Below are positions 36,447 to 46,057 of a stretch of 64,000 nt of DNA, one piece after another. Both the position numbers and the translations under genes were made by a program. How positions within the stretch are numbered: the first letter of the stretch is position 1; every line of letters begins with the position of its first letter. The notes beneath the pieces were generated by a model. That model had not been told where the DNA came from and did not search any database. It saw nothing but the letters and a program-made list of their open reading frames with translations. Origin of the DNA: Candidatus Litorirhabdus singularis (GTDB lineage: Bacteria; Pseudomonadota; Gammaproteobacteria; Pseudomonadales; Halieaceae); NCBI RefSeq assembly GCF_026262625.1, contig NZ_SHNN01000001.1:682001-746000 (forward strand), given 5' to 3'.

Positions 36447-36686
36447 CTATTCGCTCCCTTCTATTTGTTCTGTGCCATTGTCCACCCACGCAAACCGCGG
36501 CTGCAAGCTGCCATCGTGCTGTACCTGCTCCACAAACATCGCAAGCGGACGCACCCACAATTTTCCTTCACCGTATAAAGGTCGGTAAACCACCAGCTCT
36601 TCTTCAGTTTCACTGTGCCTGGCCACATCAATCACCTGATAATAAGGCCCTTTATAATGCCGATAACGGCCCGGCTTAAGCTCCAT
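36447..36686 (-). CDS. DUF1653 domain protein
   Basis: 79 aa. GRYRHYKGPYYQVIDVARHS, then ELVVYRPLYGEG and WVRPLAMFVEQV are the DUF1653 consensus, a small beta protein of unknown function, frequent in gammaproteobacteria. It lies 4 bp before the dehydrogenase-like gene and 16 bp after selD on the same strand, so it may share the selU-selD transcript. Confidence 0.9.
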   Translation of the reverse strand: MELKPGRYRHYKGPYYQVIDVARHSETEEELVVYRPLYGEGKLWVRPLAMFVEQVQHDGSLQPRFAWVDNGTEQIEGSE

Positions 36687-36701
36687 AACTGCGCACTCCT
36701 G

Positions 36702-38900
36702 TTACTCTGCGACTAAAAACGGGCCGGCTGGCCCCGCTTCTGCAATTTCACCAATGCGGCAGACAGCGGTATAGCCAGCGCCGCGTAAAGCTACCAACAG
36801 CTGCTCAACAGCCTCGGATTTGACCGCCAGCAACAGACCGCCACTGGTCTGGGGGTCGAACAGCGCCAGTGCCTCTGGCCGGGTATCAACCAGCAATTCA
36901 GGCGCTATTGAGGCGGCGCAGCCGGCCAGATTACCGGGCTGCAGCGTACTGGTAATACCAGCATTGAATACCTGCTTGAGCCCCTCCAGTAGCGGTAAAC
37001 TGGCAATATCGAGGCGCATCTGCAAGGCCGGTGATCCCGACTCCGGTAACATCTCCAGCAAATGGCCCGCCAGACCAAAGCCGGTAATGTCGGTAGCCGC
37101 CGTGACCGCGTGTTCACTCGCGATCAACGCCGCGCCACGATTGCTGAGTAACATACTGTCCAGCGCCTGCTCAATCCAACGCCCATCGGCCACACCCTGC
37201 TGCTGCGCAGCAAAAAGCGCGCCCGTACCCAGCGCCTTGCACAGCACCAGCTGATCACCCGGGGCCAGACCCTGCTTGGGCAACAGCTGGCCGGTATCCA
37301 GACCATTCACGGTCAGGCCCAGATTCAACTCTGGGCCCTCCAGCGTATGGCCGCCCAGCAAACGACAGTCGGCGGCCTCAAGTTCAAACAGCACGCCCGA
37401 CAACAATTGCGATAAATCTCTTTGCTGAATGGCGGGACCGGCGTAGGGCAATGTCAGACTGCATAGTGCTGAATGTGGCTGCGCTGCCATGGCATACAAG
37501 TCACTCAGCGCATGTAGCGCAGCAATCCGACCCATCAACCAGGGGTCGGCAACCAATTCGCGCAGGATATCCACGCTCTGAAAGATCCTGGCACCGGTTG
37601 GCACTTCCAGCAATGCGGCATCTTCGCGCAGCTGCTCAACGGCAACTGCCTGTGGGTAGCGCGCTGCCAGTTCCCCCAGAGCACCGCGTAATAATGCTGC
37701 CGGCAATTTGGCGCCACAGCCACCGCAATGCATCGGGGCGTCAGCCGCGGCTGATGGCTTTGGCATTATTGGCTTGGCTGCGCTGAAGCGCTGCATAAAG
37801 CTGCGATCGATATGATCTTTCCAGCGCCACACCCAGCTGCCGCTGACACTCAGCCAGCTGCGGTCAGCTACCGCGCTGCGCTCACCAAGCGCCAACAGGG
37901 ATAGAAAACGTTGCTGCGGCCGGTAATTGCGCAGCGGTTTTTCTTGCAGGCTAGCCAGCAAGTTATGCGCTAATACCGGCGCCTGCCTTACCGCGAAAAC
38001 ACCTGCCTTGGGACGCGGATGGTCAGTCTGCGTGGCCACATCTCCGGCGGCAAACAGCTGCGGGTGGTCTTCCACCTGCAACGAATTCAACACCCGCAAA
38101 AAGCCATCAGATGTGCAGGGCAGACCGCTTTGCGTTAACCAGGGAGCCGCCACGGCACCAGTACACCAGAACAAAGCATCAAAGCCATAGCTGGCGCCAG
38201 CGCTGGTATGCAGCATGGCAGCATCAACCTGGGTAACCCGCTCCTGCTCCGTCACTGCAATGCCGCTGCGCTGACATGCCTGATAGACAGCGGCGCGGGC
38301 GCGGCTATTGTATTCCCGCAATAAAGACCCGGACGCCAGCAGTCGAATTTCAACATCGCGGTTATCAATGCAATGCCGCATGGCTAAAGCGATCTCGACG
38401 CTGCCGGCGCCGCCGCCTACCACCACAACCTGAAACCGCTGACCTTGCGGAAGGGCTGCAATGCGGTCACGCACCTGCAGCCAACGCTGATAAAACCCGG
38501 CCACCGGTTTAACCGCAGTCGCATGCTCACGCGCCCCGCTGACATCAGACCAACCCGGCTGCGCGCCAATGTCGACGGAAAGCACATCAAACGACAGTGG
38601 CGGACGTTGTTCAAACAATACTGTGCGCGCCTGGTAATCAATACCTGTTGCCGCCGCACGCACAAAGCGCACACCCAAACGGTCACATAACTGGCCTAAA
38701 TCTATATGGGTGTCGGCAAAGCTATAGTGGCCGCTGATCAGGCCCGGCAGCATCCCGGAGTATGGGGTAAAACTCTCTGGGCTGACCAGGGTCAGGCGGG
38801 TTTCTGCCGGCGCTTTCATAGCCAGCATCAATAGCGCGAGAGCGTGGCTATGGCCACCGCCCAGTAATACCAAATCCTGTTCCCGCAACGCCTGGTTCAC
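36702..38900 (-). CDS. selD: Fused FAD-dependent NADH dehydrogenase-like / selenide, water dikinase
   Basis: 732 aa. About 1-375 is a pyridine nucleotide-disulfide oxidoreductase (LVLLGGGHSHALALL, VVVGGGAGSVEIAL, FAAGDVATQ). About 390-732 is SelD, which makes selenophosphate from selenide and ATP: CGGCGAKLP holds the active Cys and Lys, followed by SVDILRELVADPWLMGRIAA and LLGGHTLEGPE. The fusion architecture is known in proteobacteria; the oxidoreductase may supply reduced selenium. The start overlaps the selU stop by four bases (ATGA). Confidence 0.93.
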   Translation of the reverse strand: MNQALREQDLVLLGGGHSHALALLMLAMKAPAETRLTLVSPESFTPYSGMLPGLISGHYSFADTHIDLGQLCDRLGVRFVRAAATGIDYQARTVLFEQRPPLSFDVLSVDIGAQPGWSDVSGAREHATAVKPVAGFYQRWLQVRDRIAALPQGQRFQVVVVGGGAGSVEIALAMRHCIDNRDVEIRLLASGSLLREYNSRARAAVYQACQRSGIAVTEQERVTQVDAAMLHTSAGASYGFDALFWCTGAVAAPWLTQSGLPCTSDGFLRVLNSLQVEDHPQLFAAGDVATQTDHPRPKAGVFAVRQAPVLAHNLLASLQEKPLRNYRPQQRFLSLLALGERSAVADRSWLSVSGSWVWRWKDHIDRSFMQRFSAAKPIMPKPSAAADAPMHCGGCGAKLPAALLRGALGELAARYPQAVAVEQLREDAALLEVPTGARIFQSVDILRELVADPWLMGRIAALHALSDLYAMAAQPHSALCSLTLPYAGPAIQQRDLSQLLSGVLFELEAADCRLLGGHTLEGPELNLGLTVNGLDTGQLLPKQGLAPGDQLVLCKALGTGALFAAQQQGVADGRWIEQALDSMLLSNRGAALIASEHAVTAATDITGFGLAGHLLEMLPESGSPALQMRLDIASLPLLEGLKQVFNAGITSTLQPGNLAGCAASIAPELLVDTRPEALALFDPQTSGGLLLAVKSEAVEQLLVALRGAGYTAVCRIGEIAEAGPAGPFLVAE

Positions 38901-40000
38901 TGCGCGACCAGCATCGTACGCGCCTGCTCGGTAATTTCCTGACGCGACCCACGGGCCATTATCTGCCCGTCACGCCGTTCCAGCTGATAGTCATACATCG
39001 GGTCATAGTATTTGACCAACAAATGTCGAATCCAGCCTTGGTGGTGCGAGGTCGCGTTATCGCGGTCCTGGGCAGTAAACGCTGCCTCCATCTCTGCTCT
39101 TAGCTCTACGTGCGCCGCGCCCCCCAGCCTTTTGCGAATACGGTCTAGCCCCTCCAGCAAATACTGTTGGTGCAGCTGAGTGCCCTCTGCGCCCCAGCGC
39201 TCTCGGTAGCGGCGGCCAAGATCAATCACGTAATCTTCTTCTACCACGGCAATACGTGATTCAACAGACTCTTCTACCACTAGCAGTGGCGCCTGTGTCA
39301 TTACCTCACGTAAAGCCTCCGGCAGCGCGCAGCGACCAATCAGATGACCCTCATCTTCCAACACCAAAGTATGCTCGCCACGTTCCTGGGCGCGCATAAG
39401 CGCAATACCCACCGCATTCTCAAAGTCGATTTGGCTGGGTTGTGGTTCCGGCAACTGCCCAAAGGTAGAGCCGCGGTGATGCGCAAGCCCCTCCAAATCA
39501 ACGGCGTCTGGCAGCGCTTCTATAACTCGGGTCTTGCCGCTGCCGGTTCTGCCCGCAACCAGAACTGTACGCATCGCCGCCAATGAGTGCGGCAATTCAT
39601 CGACCAGATAGCGACGTACCGCCTTATAACCACCCAGCACCAGCGGATATTCCAGCCCCGCTTCATGCAACCAGCGCTGCACAGTTTGGGAGCGTAAACC
39701 CCCACGAAAACAATATAAATAACCCTCAGGATGAGCGGTGGCAAAGGCCTGCCAGGCGGCTAGGCGCTGCGCCTTGAGTTCATCGGCAACCAGCTCTTCA
39801 CCCAGGGCTATCGCCGCCTGCTGGCCGGCCTGTTTGTACCTGATGCCAACCAGATGGCGCTCGTTGTCATCCATTAGCGGCAGATTAACCGCACCTGGAA
39901 ACGCGCCTCGAGCAAACTCTACGGGGGCCCGGGTATCCAGCAGGGGAGTGCCCGCCAATAGCAGCGCCCGATAATCATCGGTATCGTCTCTCTCAGCCAC
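38897..40000 (-). CDS. selU: tRNA 2-selenouridine synthase
   Basis: Replaces sulfur of 2-thiouridine at wobble position 34 with selenium from selenophosphate, via a geranylated intermediate. Rhodanese domain with active Cys in YCFRGGLRS, then P-loop AGRTGSGKTRV. The N-terminus AERDDTDDYRALL aligns with E. coli QERHTEQDYRALL when GTG 40000 is used; a TTG at 40012 is the alternative, and neither has a good ribosome site. Coupled with selD. No selA, selB or selC is seen in the window, so selenium may serve tRNA only. Confidence 0.94.
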   Translation of the reverse strand: MAERDDTDDYRALLLAGTPLLDTRAPVEFARGAFPGAVNLPLMDDNERHLVGIRYKQAGQQAAIALGEELVADELKAQRLAAWQAFATAHPEGYLYCFRGGLRSQTVQRWLHEAGLEYPLVLGGYKAVRRYLVDELPHSLAAMRTVLVAGRTGSGKTRVIEALPDAVDLEGLAHHRGSTFGQLPEPQPSQIDFENAVGIALMRAQERGEHTLVLEDEGHLIGRCALPEALREVMTQAPLLVVEESVESRIAVVEEDYVIDLGRRYRERWGAEGTQLHQQYLLEGLDRIRKRLGGAAHVELRAEMEAAFTAQDRDNATSHHQGWIRHLLVKYYDPMYDYQLERRDGQIMARGSRQEITEQARTMLVAQ

Positions 40001-40176
40001 AGGGTTTAACAACCATTGAGGTTATAAATCATAGCGGCCGCTCGCACTTTCGTCACAAGTCGTTGCTGCATGGGACTGCATCGCGTCGTCTCCGTTATTG
40101 AAGGCCTACCATTTAAGAGCAGCGGAGCGAGCATGACAAGTCATGGCCTTATAGTCAGACGCTGAGCCAGCACCGG

Positions 40177-41085
40177 CTATTCGGCAGCCTCGCCACCAAA
40201 CAGGTCGATAACCCGATCCTGCAGTTCGGTGATCACGTCTGACATCAGGGCAAAATCAGCATCAATCCGAGCCGCCGGATCAGCGTCCTGCAAGTCTTCG
40301 TTCTCCGCCACCAACTCATCGGCGAAGCGCAGTCGGCGTAAACACATGTCCTCGGACAGTACCAACTGCAGTTTTTCATCCCACTGCAGAGCCAGCTTCA
40401 CCACCTGCTTACCGGCATCCAGATGCACATCGACTTCGTCGCCGTCCAGTTCAACGCCCTTGCAGCGCACCACGCCACCCTCTTCGCTGGGCTCGCGCAT
40501 TTCAACTTCACGCGCAAGGGCAAAATCTTCAGGAATAGACCGATGCTGCAACCAGCCGGTCATCACCGCGGCCGGGGCGTGATTGACCTGCGGTAGTAAC
40601 AGCGGCAAGGTGCCAACCGATTCGCGTAGCAGGTTGATCAATTCTTCAGCACGCGCGGCGCTGGAGCTATCGACAAAAAGCCAGTTGGCGCGGGTATCAA
40701 TATACGCGTAGATCATGACCGAACGCGAAAACGCCCGCGGCAAACAGTCCTGAATGATCTCGTCCTTCATTCCTAAGCGCTCTTTGCGGTAGACCTTGCG
40801 GCCCTCTGCCTGCTCTATTTCCTCAACTTTCTCCGCCAATTGCTCGCGCACCACGGTGGACGGCAACAGCTTCTCTTCACGCCGGGCGCACAACAGCAAA
40901 CGACCACCCCCTGCCAACACCAGACTTTCACTGGAGCTGCCCAAAGGCGACACCCAGCCTATAGCCAGCGGTTGGGTTTTACCGCAGGGCGTGTAGGTAT
41001 GTGACTGCAGCAATTCATGCAATTGCTCCGCAGTCAGGGTAAAGGGGCTTGTGAGGCGGTAGGCGCGAACGTTCTTGAACCACAT
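40177..41085 (-). CDS. rdgC: Recombination-associated protein RdgC
   Basis: Ring-forming DNA-binding protein that limits RecA. 302 aa, starting MWFKNVRAYRLTSPF, with PCGKTQPLAIGWVSPLG, KVYRKERLGMKDEIIQDCLP-type core and LWWDEKL-like QWDEKLQLVLSEDMCLRRL, all diagnostic. Single gene. Confidence 0.97.
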   Translation of the reverse strand: MWFKNVRAYRLTSPFTLTAEQLHELLQSHTYTPCGKTQPLAIGWVSPLGSSSESLVLAGGGRLLLCARREEKLLPSTVVREQLAEKVEEIEQAEGRKVYRKERLGMKDEIIQDCLPRAFSRSVMIYAYIDTRANWLFVDSSSAARAEELINLLRESVGTLPLLLPQVNHAPAAVMTGWLQHRSIPEDFALAREVEMREPSEEGGVVRCKGVELDGDEVDVHLDAGKQVVKLALQWDEKLQLVLSEDMCLRRLRFADELVAENEDLQDADPAARIDADFALMSDVITELQDRVIDLFGGEAAE

Positions 41086-41266
41086 AGTATTTTCACAGTC
41101 AGGTTGTGCGTAAGGGTCGGCGATTGTACCTTAGCCTCGGGCTATTACCAGACATCGCTGCATCGGCGTGGTTGCCCCAGCGCAGCGCAGCTTCTAAGAT
41201 GTGCTGGATTGCTATAGCCCGTTATCCTGACAGGCCAGGGCACCCGTACAGAACAGGAAATTCTCC

Positions 41267-41707
41267 ATGCAATATCTACACACCATGATTCGCGCCAGCG
41301 ACCTTGATGCCACTCTGAGCTTTTACTGCGAGCAACTGGGACTAGCGGAGGTCAACCGCTACGACAGTGAGGCGGGACGCTTTACATTGGTTTTTCTGGC
41401 GGCACCCGCTGACCTCGATACGGCAACCGAGCATAACCGCCCCTGTATCGAAATCACCCACAACTGGGATCCTGAAGAGTACGACGGCGGACGTAACTTC
41501 GGACACCTGGCCTTTAGTGTCGACAATATCTATGACACCTGCCAGCGCTTGCAGGATGCTGGGGTCACTATTAACCGGCCGCCTCGCGATGGACACATGG
41601 CTTTTGTACGCTCCCCCGATGGTATTTCCATAGAGCTGCTGCAGGCTGGCCCCGCACTAGCCGCCACTGAGCCCTGGGCATCTATGGCCAATACCGGAGA
41701 ATGGTGA
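41267..41707 (+). CDS. Glyoxalase I-like VOC protein
   Basis: 146 aa. HTMIRASDLDATLSFYCEQLGL and GRFTLVFLAAP, EITHNWDPEEYDGGRNFGHL and GHMAFVRSPDGISIELLQ are close to lactoylglutathione lyase, with metal residues His6, Glu (IEITHNW), His (FGHLAF) and Glu (IELLQ) in place. It probably detoxifies methylglyoxal as its glutathione hemithioacetal. A paralogous housekeeping gloA could exist elsewhere. It lies 9 bp before the dioxygenase gene. Confidence 0.85.
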   Translation: MQYLHTMIRASDLDATLSFYCEQLGLAEVNRYDSEAGRFTLVFLAAPADLDTATEHNRPCIEITHNWDPEEYDGGRNFGHLAFSVDNIYDTCQRLQDAGVTINRPPRDGHMAFVRSPDGISIELLQAGPALAATEPWASMANTGEW

Positions 41708-41716
41708 GAAACCGAT

Positions 41717-42553
41717 ATGAGCAGCGAAAATTTGATAGCTACGCCATTGACGGCCGCCTTGGGGGCAGAAGTCACCGGTATCGATTTGACACAAAACATT
41801 TCAACCGAGCTTTACCAAGCCTTACGTAAAGCGTTGGTAGAACATCAGGTGTTGTTTTTTCGCGATCAGAATATCGAACCGAAACATCAAAGGGCGCTGG
41901 CGCAGCTGTTTGGCCCGCTGCAAACGCACCCCGCTTACGGCACGGTGCCCGGTCTGCCAGAAGTGACTATTCTGGAAAGTACCGCCCAGACTCCCAGTAA
42001 AATAGAGCAATGGCATACGGATATGACATTCCGGGCGCATCCGCCCATGGGTACCATACTGCGCTCGCGGGTAGTCCCCGAGCAAGGCGGCGACACTTTA
42101 TGGGCCAGCATGAGTGCCGCCTACGACGCGCTGTCACCAGCGCTGCAGAAGTTTCTCCAGCCCCTGACCGCGGCACACGATTTCCGGCATGGATTCCGCG
42201 AAAGCCTGGCTGAGCCGGGGGGTGAGGTGCGCTTGGCGCAGGCGATCACCGAAAATCCACCGGTGATACATCCGGTTATTCGCAAGCATCCAGAGAGCGG
42301 CAAGCGACTGATTTTCGTTAATGAATTGTTCACTACACATATCCGAGAACTAGCGCTCGCGGAAAGCGATCACATACTGGCTCTACTGTTTGAGCACATT
42401 CGATCACCGGAGTTCTGCTGCCGCTTCCAGTGGAGCGAAAACGCGGTGGCATTCTGGGACAATCGCAGTACCCAACACAAACCTATAAACGATTATTTCC
42501 CGGCGCACCGCCTCATGGAGCGAGTGACTATTGATGGTGACATGCCCTACTAA
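41717..42553 (+). CDS. TauD/TfdA-family Fe(II)/2-oxoglutarate dioxygenase
   Basis: 278 aa. Iron triad: His and Asp in EQWHTDMTFRAHPP and the distal His in NRSTQHKPIND; the 2-oxoglutarate Arg is in HRLMERVTIDG. Relatives hydroxylate taurine, sulfonates, alkyl sulfates or chlorophenoxy acids; the substrate is not clear. It is translated directly after the glyoxalase-like gene, 15 bp before the phosphatase gene. Confidence 0.9.
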   Translation: MSSENLIATPLTAALGAEVTGIDLTQNISTELYQALRKALVEHQVLFFRDQNIEPKHQRALAQLFGPLQTHPAYGTVPGLPEVTILESTAQTPSKIEQWHTDMTFRAHPPMGTILRSRVVPEQGGDTLWASMSAAYDALSPALQKFLQPLTAAHDFRHGFRESLAEPGGEVRLAQAITENPPVIHPVIRKHPESGKRLIFVNELFTTHIRELALAESDHILALLFEHIRSPEFCCRFQWSENAVAFWDNRSTQHKPINDYFPAHRLMERVTIDGDMPY

Positions 42554-42568
42554 CGGCGGCCAGATCTG

Positions 42569-44974
42569 ATGTCAGGCCACAGCCTCGCTACCCGCCTCAG
42601 CTACCTGCTAGCGGCCTGCATAGCGGGCATGGCGCTGTTAACCACTCTCGTCGACTATCAGCTGTCGCGGCGAGTTATTCTGGAACAGGTGGCCGCCGAC
42701 ACCAGCCGTATCATCAACGATACCCGCTATGATCTTGACGCCCAACTGCGCGGTGTTGAGCAAGCTACCCGGCTATTCGCCCAACTACTCGCCCGACAAC
42801 AATACGCGCCCGACGAAATCAAACAGCAGCTGCGCATTATGGTGGAGAGTCGCACCGATATCTTTGGTGGTGCGGTGGCAGTGGCACCGGCCTATACCGC
42901 CGACTACGCCGGGTTTGCACCCTATTACTATCGCCCGCCATCCGGTCCTCTGACTTATCTGAACCTTGCTGAGAGCATGTCCAATTACAGCGACCAGCCA
43001 TGGTTCAAGGATACGGCGAATACGGGTAGACCACATTGGAGCGAGCCTTACTACGACGCCGGTGGCGGCGAAACTCTAATGGCGACCTATTCGGTACCAC
43101 TGTATAGAGCGGACACCAACGGGCGCTCACTTATCGGAGTAGTCACCACAGATCTCGCCTTGACCAGTCTTAGCAGCCAACTAGAAGGGCTGCAGTTGGG
43201 TGAAGCCGGGTTTGCGCTGCTACTCAGCCGCCGCGGCATGATCATTGCCGGCCCCGCCAACGCCCTGCTGATGCAACCACTGCTCAATATGTTGCCTGCA
43301 GGACAAGACCCGCAGGTCTGGCAGACCCTGCTGGATTCTGCTGCAAACGCTATGCCCAACAGTAGCCCGGTGCCCTGCATCCGCCAGGATGGCGACTGTC
43401 TGGTCCATATGACGCCACTCGCCACCACCGGGTGGCCATTGGGTGTGTACTATTCTGAAACCGAAATGCTGGCGCCGCTACGCAGTCTATTGCTACGGAT
43501 GGCATTGTCTGAGCTTGCCTCTTTGATGCTGGTACTGGTGTTGGTTCACTTTTTAAGCCGGCAATTGACACGTCCATTGGCTGCACTGGTATCAGTTACC
43601 GACAATATTGCCAGAGGCTACCTCGACGCACCTCTGCCACGAACTCCGCGTGACGACGAAGTAGGCCGGCTGGTACGCAGCTTTGCTGCTATGCAGAGAA
43701 ATCTGCGCGAACATATAGCCAAATTGCAGCGCGAAACCGCCAGCCGCAATCGTTTGGAGGGCGAGTTAGACGCAGCCCGCGACATCCAGTACGCCATGAT
43801 TCCGGACGCAGGCAGCACTCGCGTCTATCGGGAGCGTGTGTCGCTATGGGCAGAGCTACGGCCTGCCCGCTCCGTTGGTGGAGATTTTTACTGGTACCGC
43901 TTGGCCGGTCAGCAGCTGCTGATTGTGGTGGGCGATGTTTCTGATAAGGGGGTTCCCGCAGCCCTTTTCATGTCCCGTGCCATAACACTGTTACAGCAAC
44001 ACGCAGCAACTGCCAGCGACCCGAGTCTGCTAATGGCAGCCCTCAATGATGAGCTCTGCGAGGGCAACGACAATTGTATGTTCGTGACCCTGTTTTGCGG
44101 CATCATCGATCTGGATTCGCTGGTATTGCGCTTTGCCAGTGGCGGGCATACCCCCGCGAGTTTGGTGCGCGAAGGGCAGAGCATTAGCCTTGATCAAGAC
44201 ACCGGCCCAGCGCTGGGGCTACAAGACGAACAGGATTTTCCAATCAATGAGGTGCAACTAAAGGCCACCGACCGGCTGGTGGTATTTACGGATGGCATTG
44301 ATGAAGCTTTCAACCCGGCCAAAGAGCAGCTGGGCCTGGATCGCTTCAATCAGCTGCTGGGCGACGGCTACGCGCAGGTAATCGAGCAAGCTGGCGCTGA
44401 GGCTTTAATGGCGGTAGAACGGCATGCCGACGGTGAAGCCCAGTCTGATGACATCACTTTGCTGCTACTCGACTTAATGCCCGCCAAGACGAAAGATGCG
44501 TGCTATCAAATACCCGCGCCGGCAGCTGCAAAAACCTCCACTGAGGTCACCCCTGTTGCGGACGGTACCATAGGCCCACTGCTGGACTGGCTGCAAGCAC
44601 AGACTGCAGGACCTTTGTCCGACGCCGCCCAGGGCGAGTTAATGCTGGTTACTGAGGAAGCCGTAACCAACGCGATTAGATACGGGCGCTTGGCTGACGA
44701 CAGCGCTATTGCGATCTCTCTGGTTGTGTTTCCCGACTACCTGCTCATACAGATCAGCGACCCGGGTATTGCTTTCAACCCACTGGAAGAAGCAAAGGGT
44801 GCCGAATTGGGGCTGGAGACAGCGGCTGCCCCGATTGGGGGGCTTGGTGTACACTTACTGAAAACCCTAACCGACCACCAAAGCTATCAACGTCAGGCCG
44901 ACCGCAATATACTGCGCCTGACAAAAACATTGCCCTCAGCGGAAGAAAAACATGGAATTGACCACTCACATTGA
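42569..44974 (+). CDS. Membrane sensor with Cache, HAMP, PP2C (SpoIIE) and RsbW-type kinase domains
   Basis: 801 aa. Helix about 8-28, periplasmic Cache-type sensor about 35-305 (YYRPPSGPLTYLNLAESMS, KDTANTGRPHWSEPYYDAGG), helix about 312-332, HAMP about 333-385, coiled linker, PP2C/SpoIIE about 425-640 with metal Asp residues in SVGGDFYWY, VVGDVSDKGVPAAL, VFTDGIDEAF and SDDITLLLL, then a GHKL ATPase of the RsbW kind about 675-795 (LVTEEAVTNAIRYG, ISDPGIAFNP). Phosphatase and kinase for one STAS protein lie in a single chain; the STAS gene overlaps its 3' end. Confidence 0.9.
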   Translation: MSGHSLATRLSYLLAACIAGMALLTTLVDYQLSRRVILEQVAADTSRIINDTRYDLDAQLRGVEQATRLFAQLLARQQYAPDEIKQQLRIMVESRTDIFGGAVAVAPAYTADYAGFAPYYYRPPSGPLTYLNLAESMSNYSDQPWFKDTANTGRPHWSEPYYDAGGGETLMATYSVPLYRADTNGRSLIGVVTTDLALTSLSSQLEGLQLGEAGFALLLSRRGMIIAGPANALLMQPLLNMLPAGQDPQVWQTLLDSAANAMPNSSPVPCIRQDGDCLVHMTPLATTGWPLGVYYSETEMLAPLRSLLLRMALSELASLMLVLVLVHFLSRQLTRPLAALVSVTDNIARGYLDAPLPRTPRDDEVGRLVRSFAAMQRNLREHIAKLQRETASRNRLEGELDAARDIQYAMIPDAGSTRVYRERVSLWAELRPARSVGGDFYWYRLAGQQLLIVVGDVSDKGVPAALFMSRAITLLQQHAATASDPSLLMAALNDELCEGNDNCMFVTLFCGIIDLDSLVLRFASGGHTPASLVREGQSISLDQDTGPALGLQDEQDFPINEVQLKATDRLVVFTDGIDEAFNPAKEQLGLDRFNQLLGDGYAQVIEQAGAEALMAVERHADGEAQSDDITLLLLDLMPAKTKDACYQIPAPAAAKTSTEVTPVADGTIGPLLDWLQAQTAGPLSDAAQGELMLVTEEAVTNAIRYGRLADDSAIAISLVVFPDYLLIQISDPGIAFNPLEEAKGAELGLETAAAPIGGLGVHLLKTLTDHQSYQRQADRNILRLTKTLPSAEEKHGIDHSH

Positions 44975-45326
44975 TCTTGACGCAGACAAGTCGCTGGCGC
45001 GGGTTGCGCTTATCGGCAGCCTCAACACCGACACTGCCCCGGGCTTCGCCCTGCGACTGGACGAGGCAATAGCTGCAGAAATGGATCTTACCGTACTGGA
45101 TATGGCGGAACTGGACTACATCAGCTCTGCTGGCCTGCGCGTCATTTTCAAAGCCGCCAAACAAATCAAAGGCGCCGAGCGTAAATTGGCAGCGGCTAAC
45201 CGCAAGCCCCATATCGACAAGGTTTTTGAGATTCTCAAAGCGCTGCCCGACATTGCGGTGTTTGCGGACGACAGCGAAATGGATGAATATCTAACCGCCA
45301 TGCAGGACCAAGTGCGCGACGAATAG
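44952..45326 (+). CDS. STAS-domain anti-sigma factor antagonist
   Basis: 124 aa. The STAS core is LDMAELDYISSAGLRVIFKA; the serine in ISSAGLR is the expected phosphorylation site switched by the upstream kinase/phosphatase. Its start lies inside the end of that gene (23-bp overlap). The output of the pathway, often biofilm, motility or a stress sigma factor, is not encoded nearby. Confidence 0.92.
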   Translation: MELTTHIDLDADKSLARVALIGSLNTDTAPGFALRLDEAIAAEMDLTVLDMAELDYISSAGLRVIFKAAKQIKGAERKLAAANRKPHIDKVFEILKALPDIAVFADDSEMDEYLTAMQDQVRDE

Positions 45327-45327
45327 C

Positions 45328-46029
45328 TCAAGCGCGCAGAAAGTTAAGTATCCAGCGCGCTACCCGACCCCGATCCAATGGCAGTGACAGGGACGCCATG
45401 CCACCGCGGTAATTGTCTTCGCCGATAATGTCACGACGAATATTCAGTAAATTTTCCGAGTAGGCCGGCACAAATTCAGGGTGCCCCTGAAACGTCAGTA
45501 TGTGATCACCTATCTGACACACCGCATTTTCACAGAATTCACTGCCTGCCAATATTTTGGCCTCCGGCGGTAACTGGGTTACCTGATCTTGATGGCTCAC
45601 TAACAAACGAAATTCCATAGCATCATCATCAGACCAGTTCGGTCGCGCGCTGAAGGTCGCCGCGTGCACGCCCACCCCCCAGCCCTTACTGGATTTTTCC
45701 GTTGCGCCGCCCAGCGCCTGAGCAACCAACTGATGACCAAAACAGATGCCAACCAACTTTCTTCGCTCCTGATGCAGCCGCTGCACCAGCTGCTGCAGCT
45801 GGTGTATCCACGGCTTATCTTCATACACGCTGGATTTGCTGCCGGTAATCAGCCAGCCATCGGCTACATCCAGTTGCTGCGGAAACTCACCAGCCTCCAC
45901 ATCGAAAACAATGAACTCCAGCTCCGGGTCGACTGCGCGCAATAGTTGCTGAAACATACCCGGATATTCGCCAAATTCATCCACTAATTCGGCTCTTACT
46001 GAGTCTGTTTTGAGAATACCGATTTTCAT
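45328..46029 (-). CDS. Class I glutamine amidotransferase (GMP synthase-like, GuaA N-terminal type)
   Basis: 233 aa. Triad: Cys in VGICFGHQLVAQ and His-Glu in TFQGHPEFVPAY. Stand-alone domains of this type include gamma-glutamyl-type hydrolases and putative partners of amide-forming enzymes; no synthase partner is adjacent. ATG 46029 (MKIGILKTDSV) fits the family, with CGGAG upstream; the frame runs on upstream without homology. Divergent from the symporter gene, 28 bp apart. Confidence 0.85.
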   Translation of the reverse strand: MKIGILKTDSVRAELVDEFGEYPGMFQQLLRAVDPELEFIVFDVEAGEFPQQLDVADGWLITGSKSSVYEDKPWIHQLQQLVQRLHQERRKLVGICFGHQLVAQALGGATEKSSKGWGVGVHAATFSARPNWSDDDAMEFRLLVSHQDQVTQLPPEAKILAGSEFCENAVCQIGDHILTFQGHPEFVPAYSENLLNIRRDIIGEDNYRGGMASLSLPLDRGRVARWILNFLRA

Positions 46030-46057
46030 GCAGGGCTCCGTGCTTGTAGAATGAGAC

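Noticed and set aside
36702-38900. Selenocysteine codon or SECIS in selD
   Set aside because: The active site has Cys codons and there is no in-frame TGA; no selC or selB is seen.
46030-46057. Glycine riboswitch before the AGCS symporter
   Set aside because: The gap to the divergent gene is only 28 bp, too short for a riboswitch.
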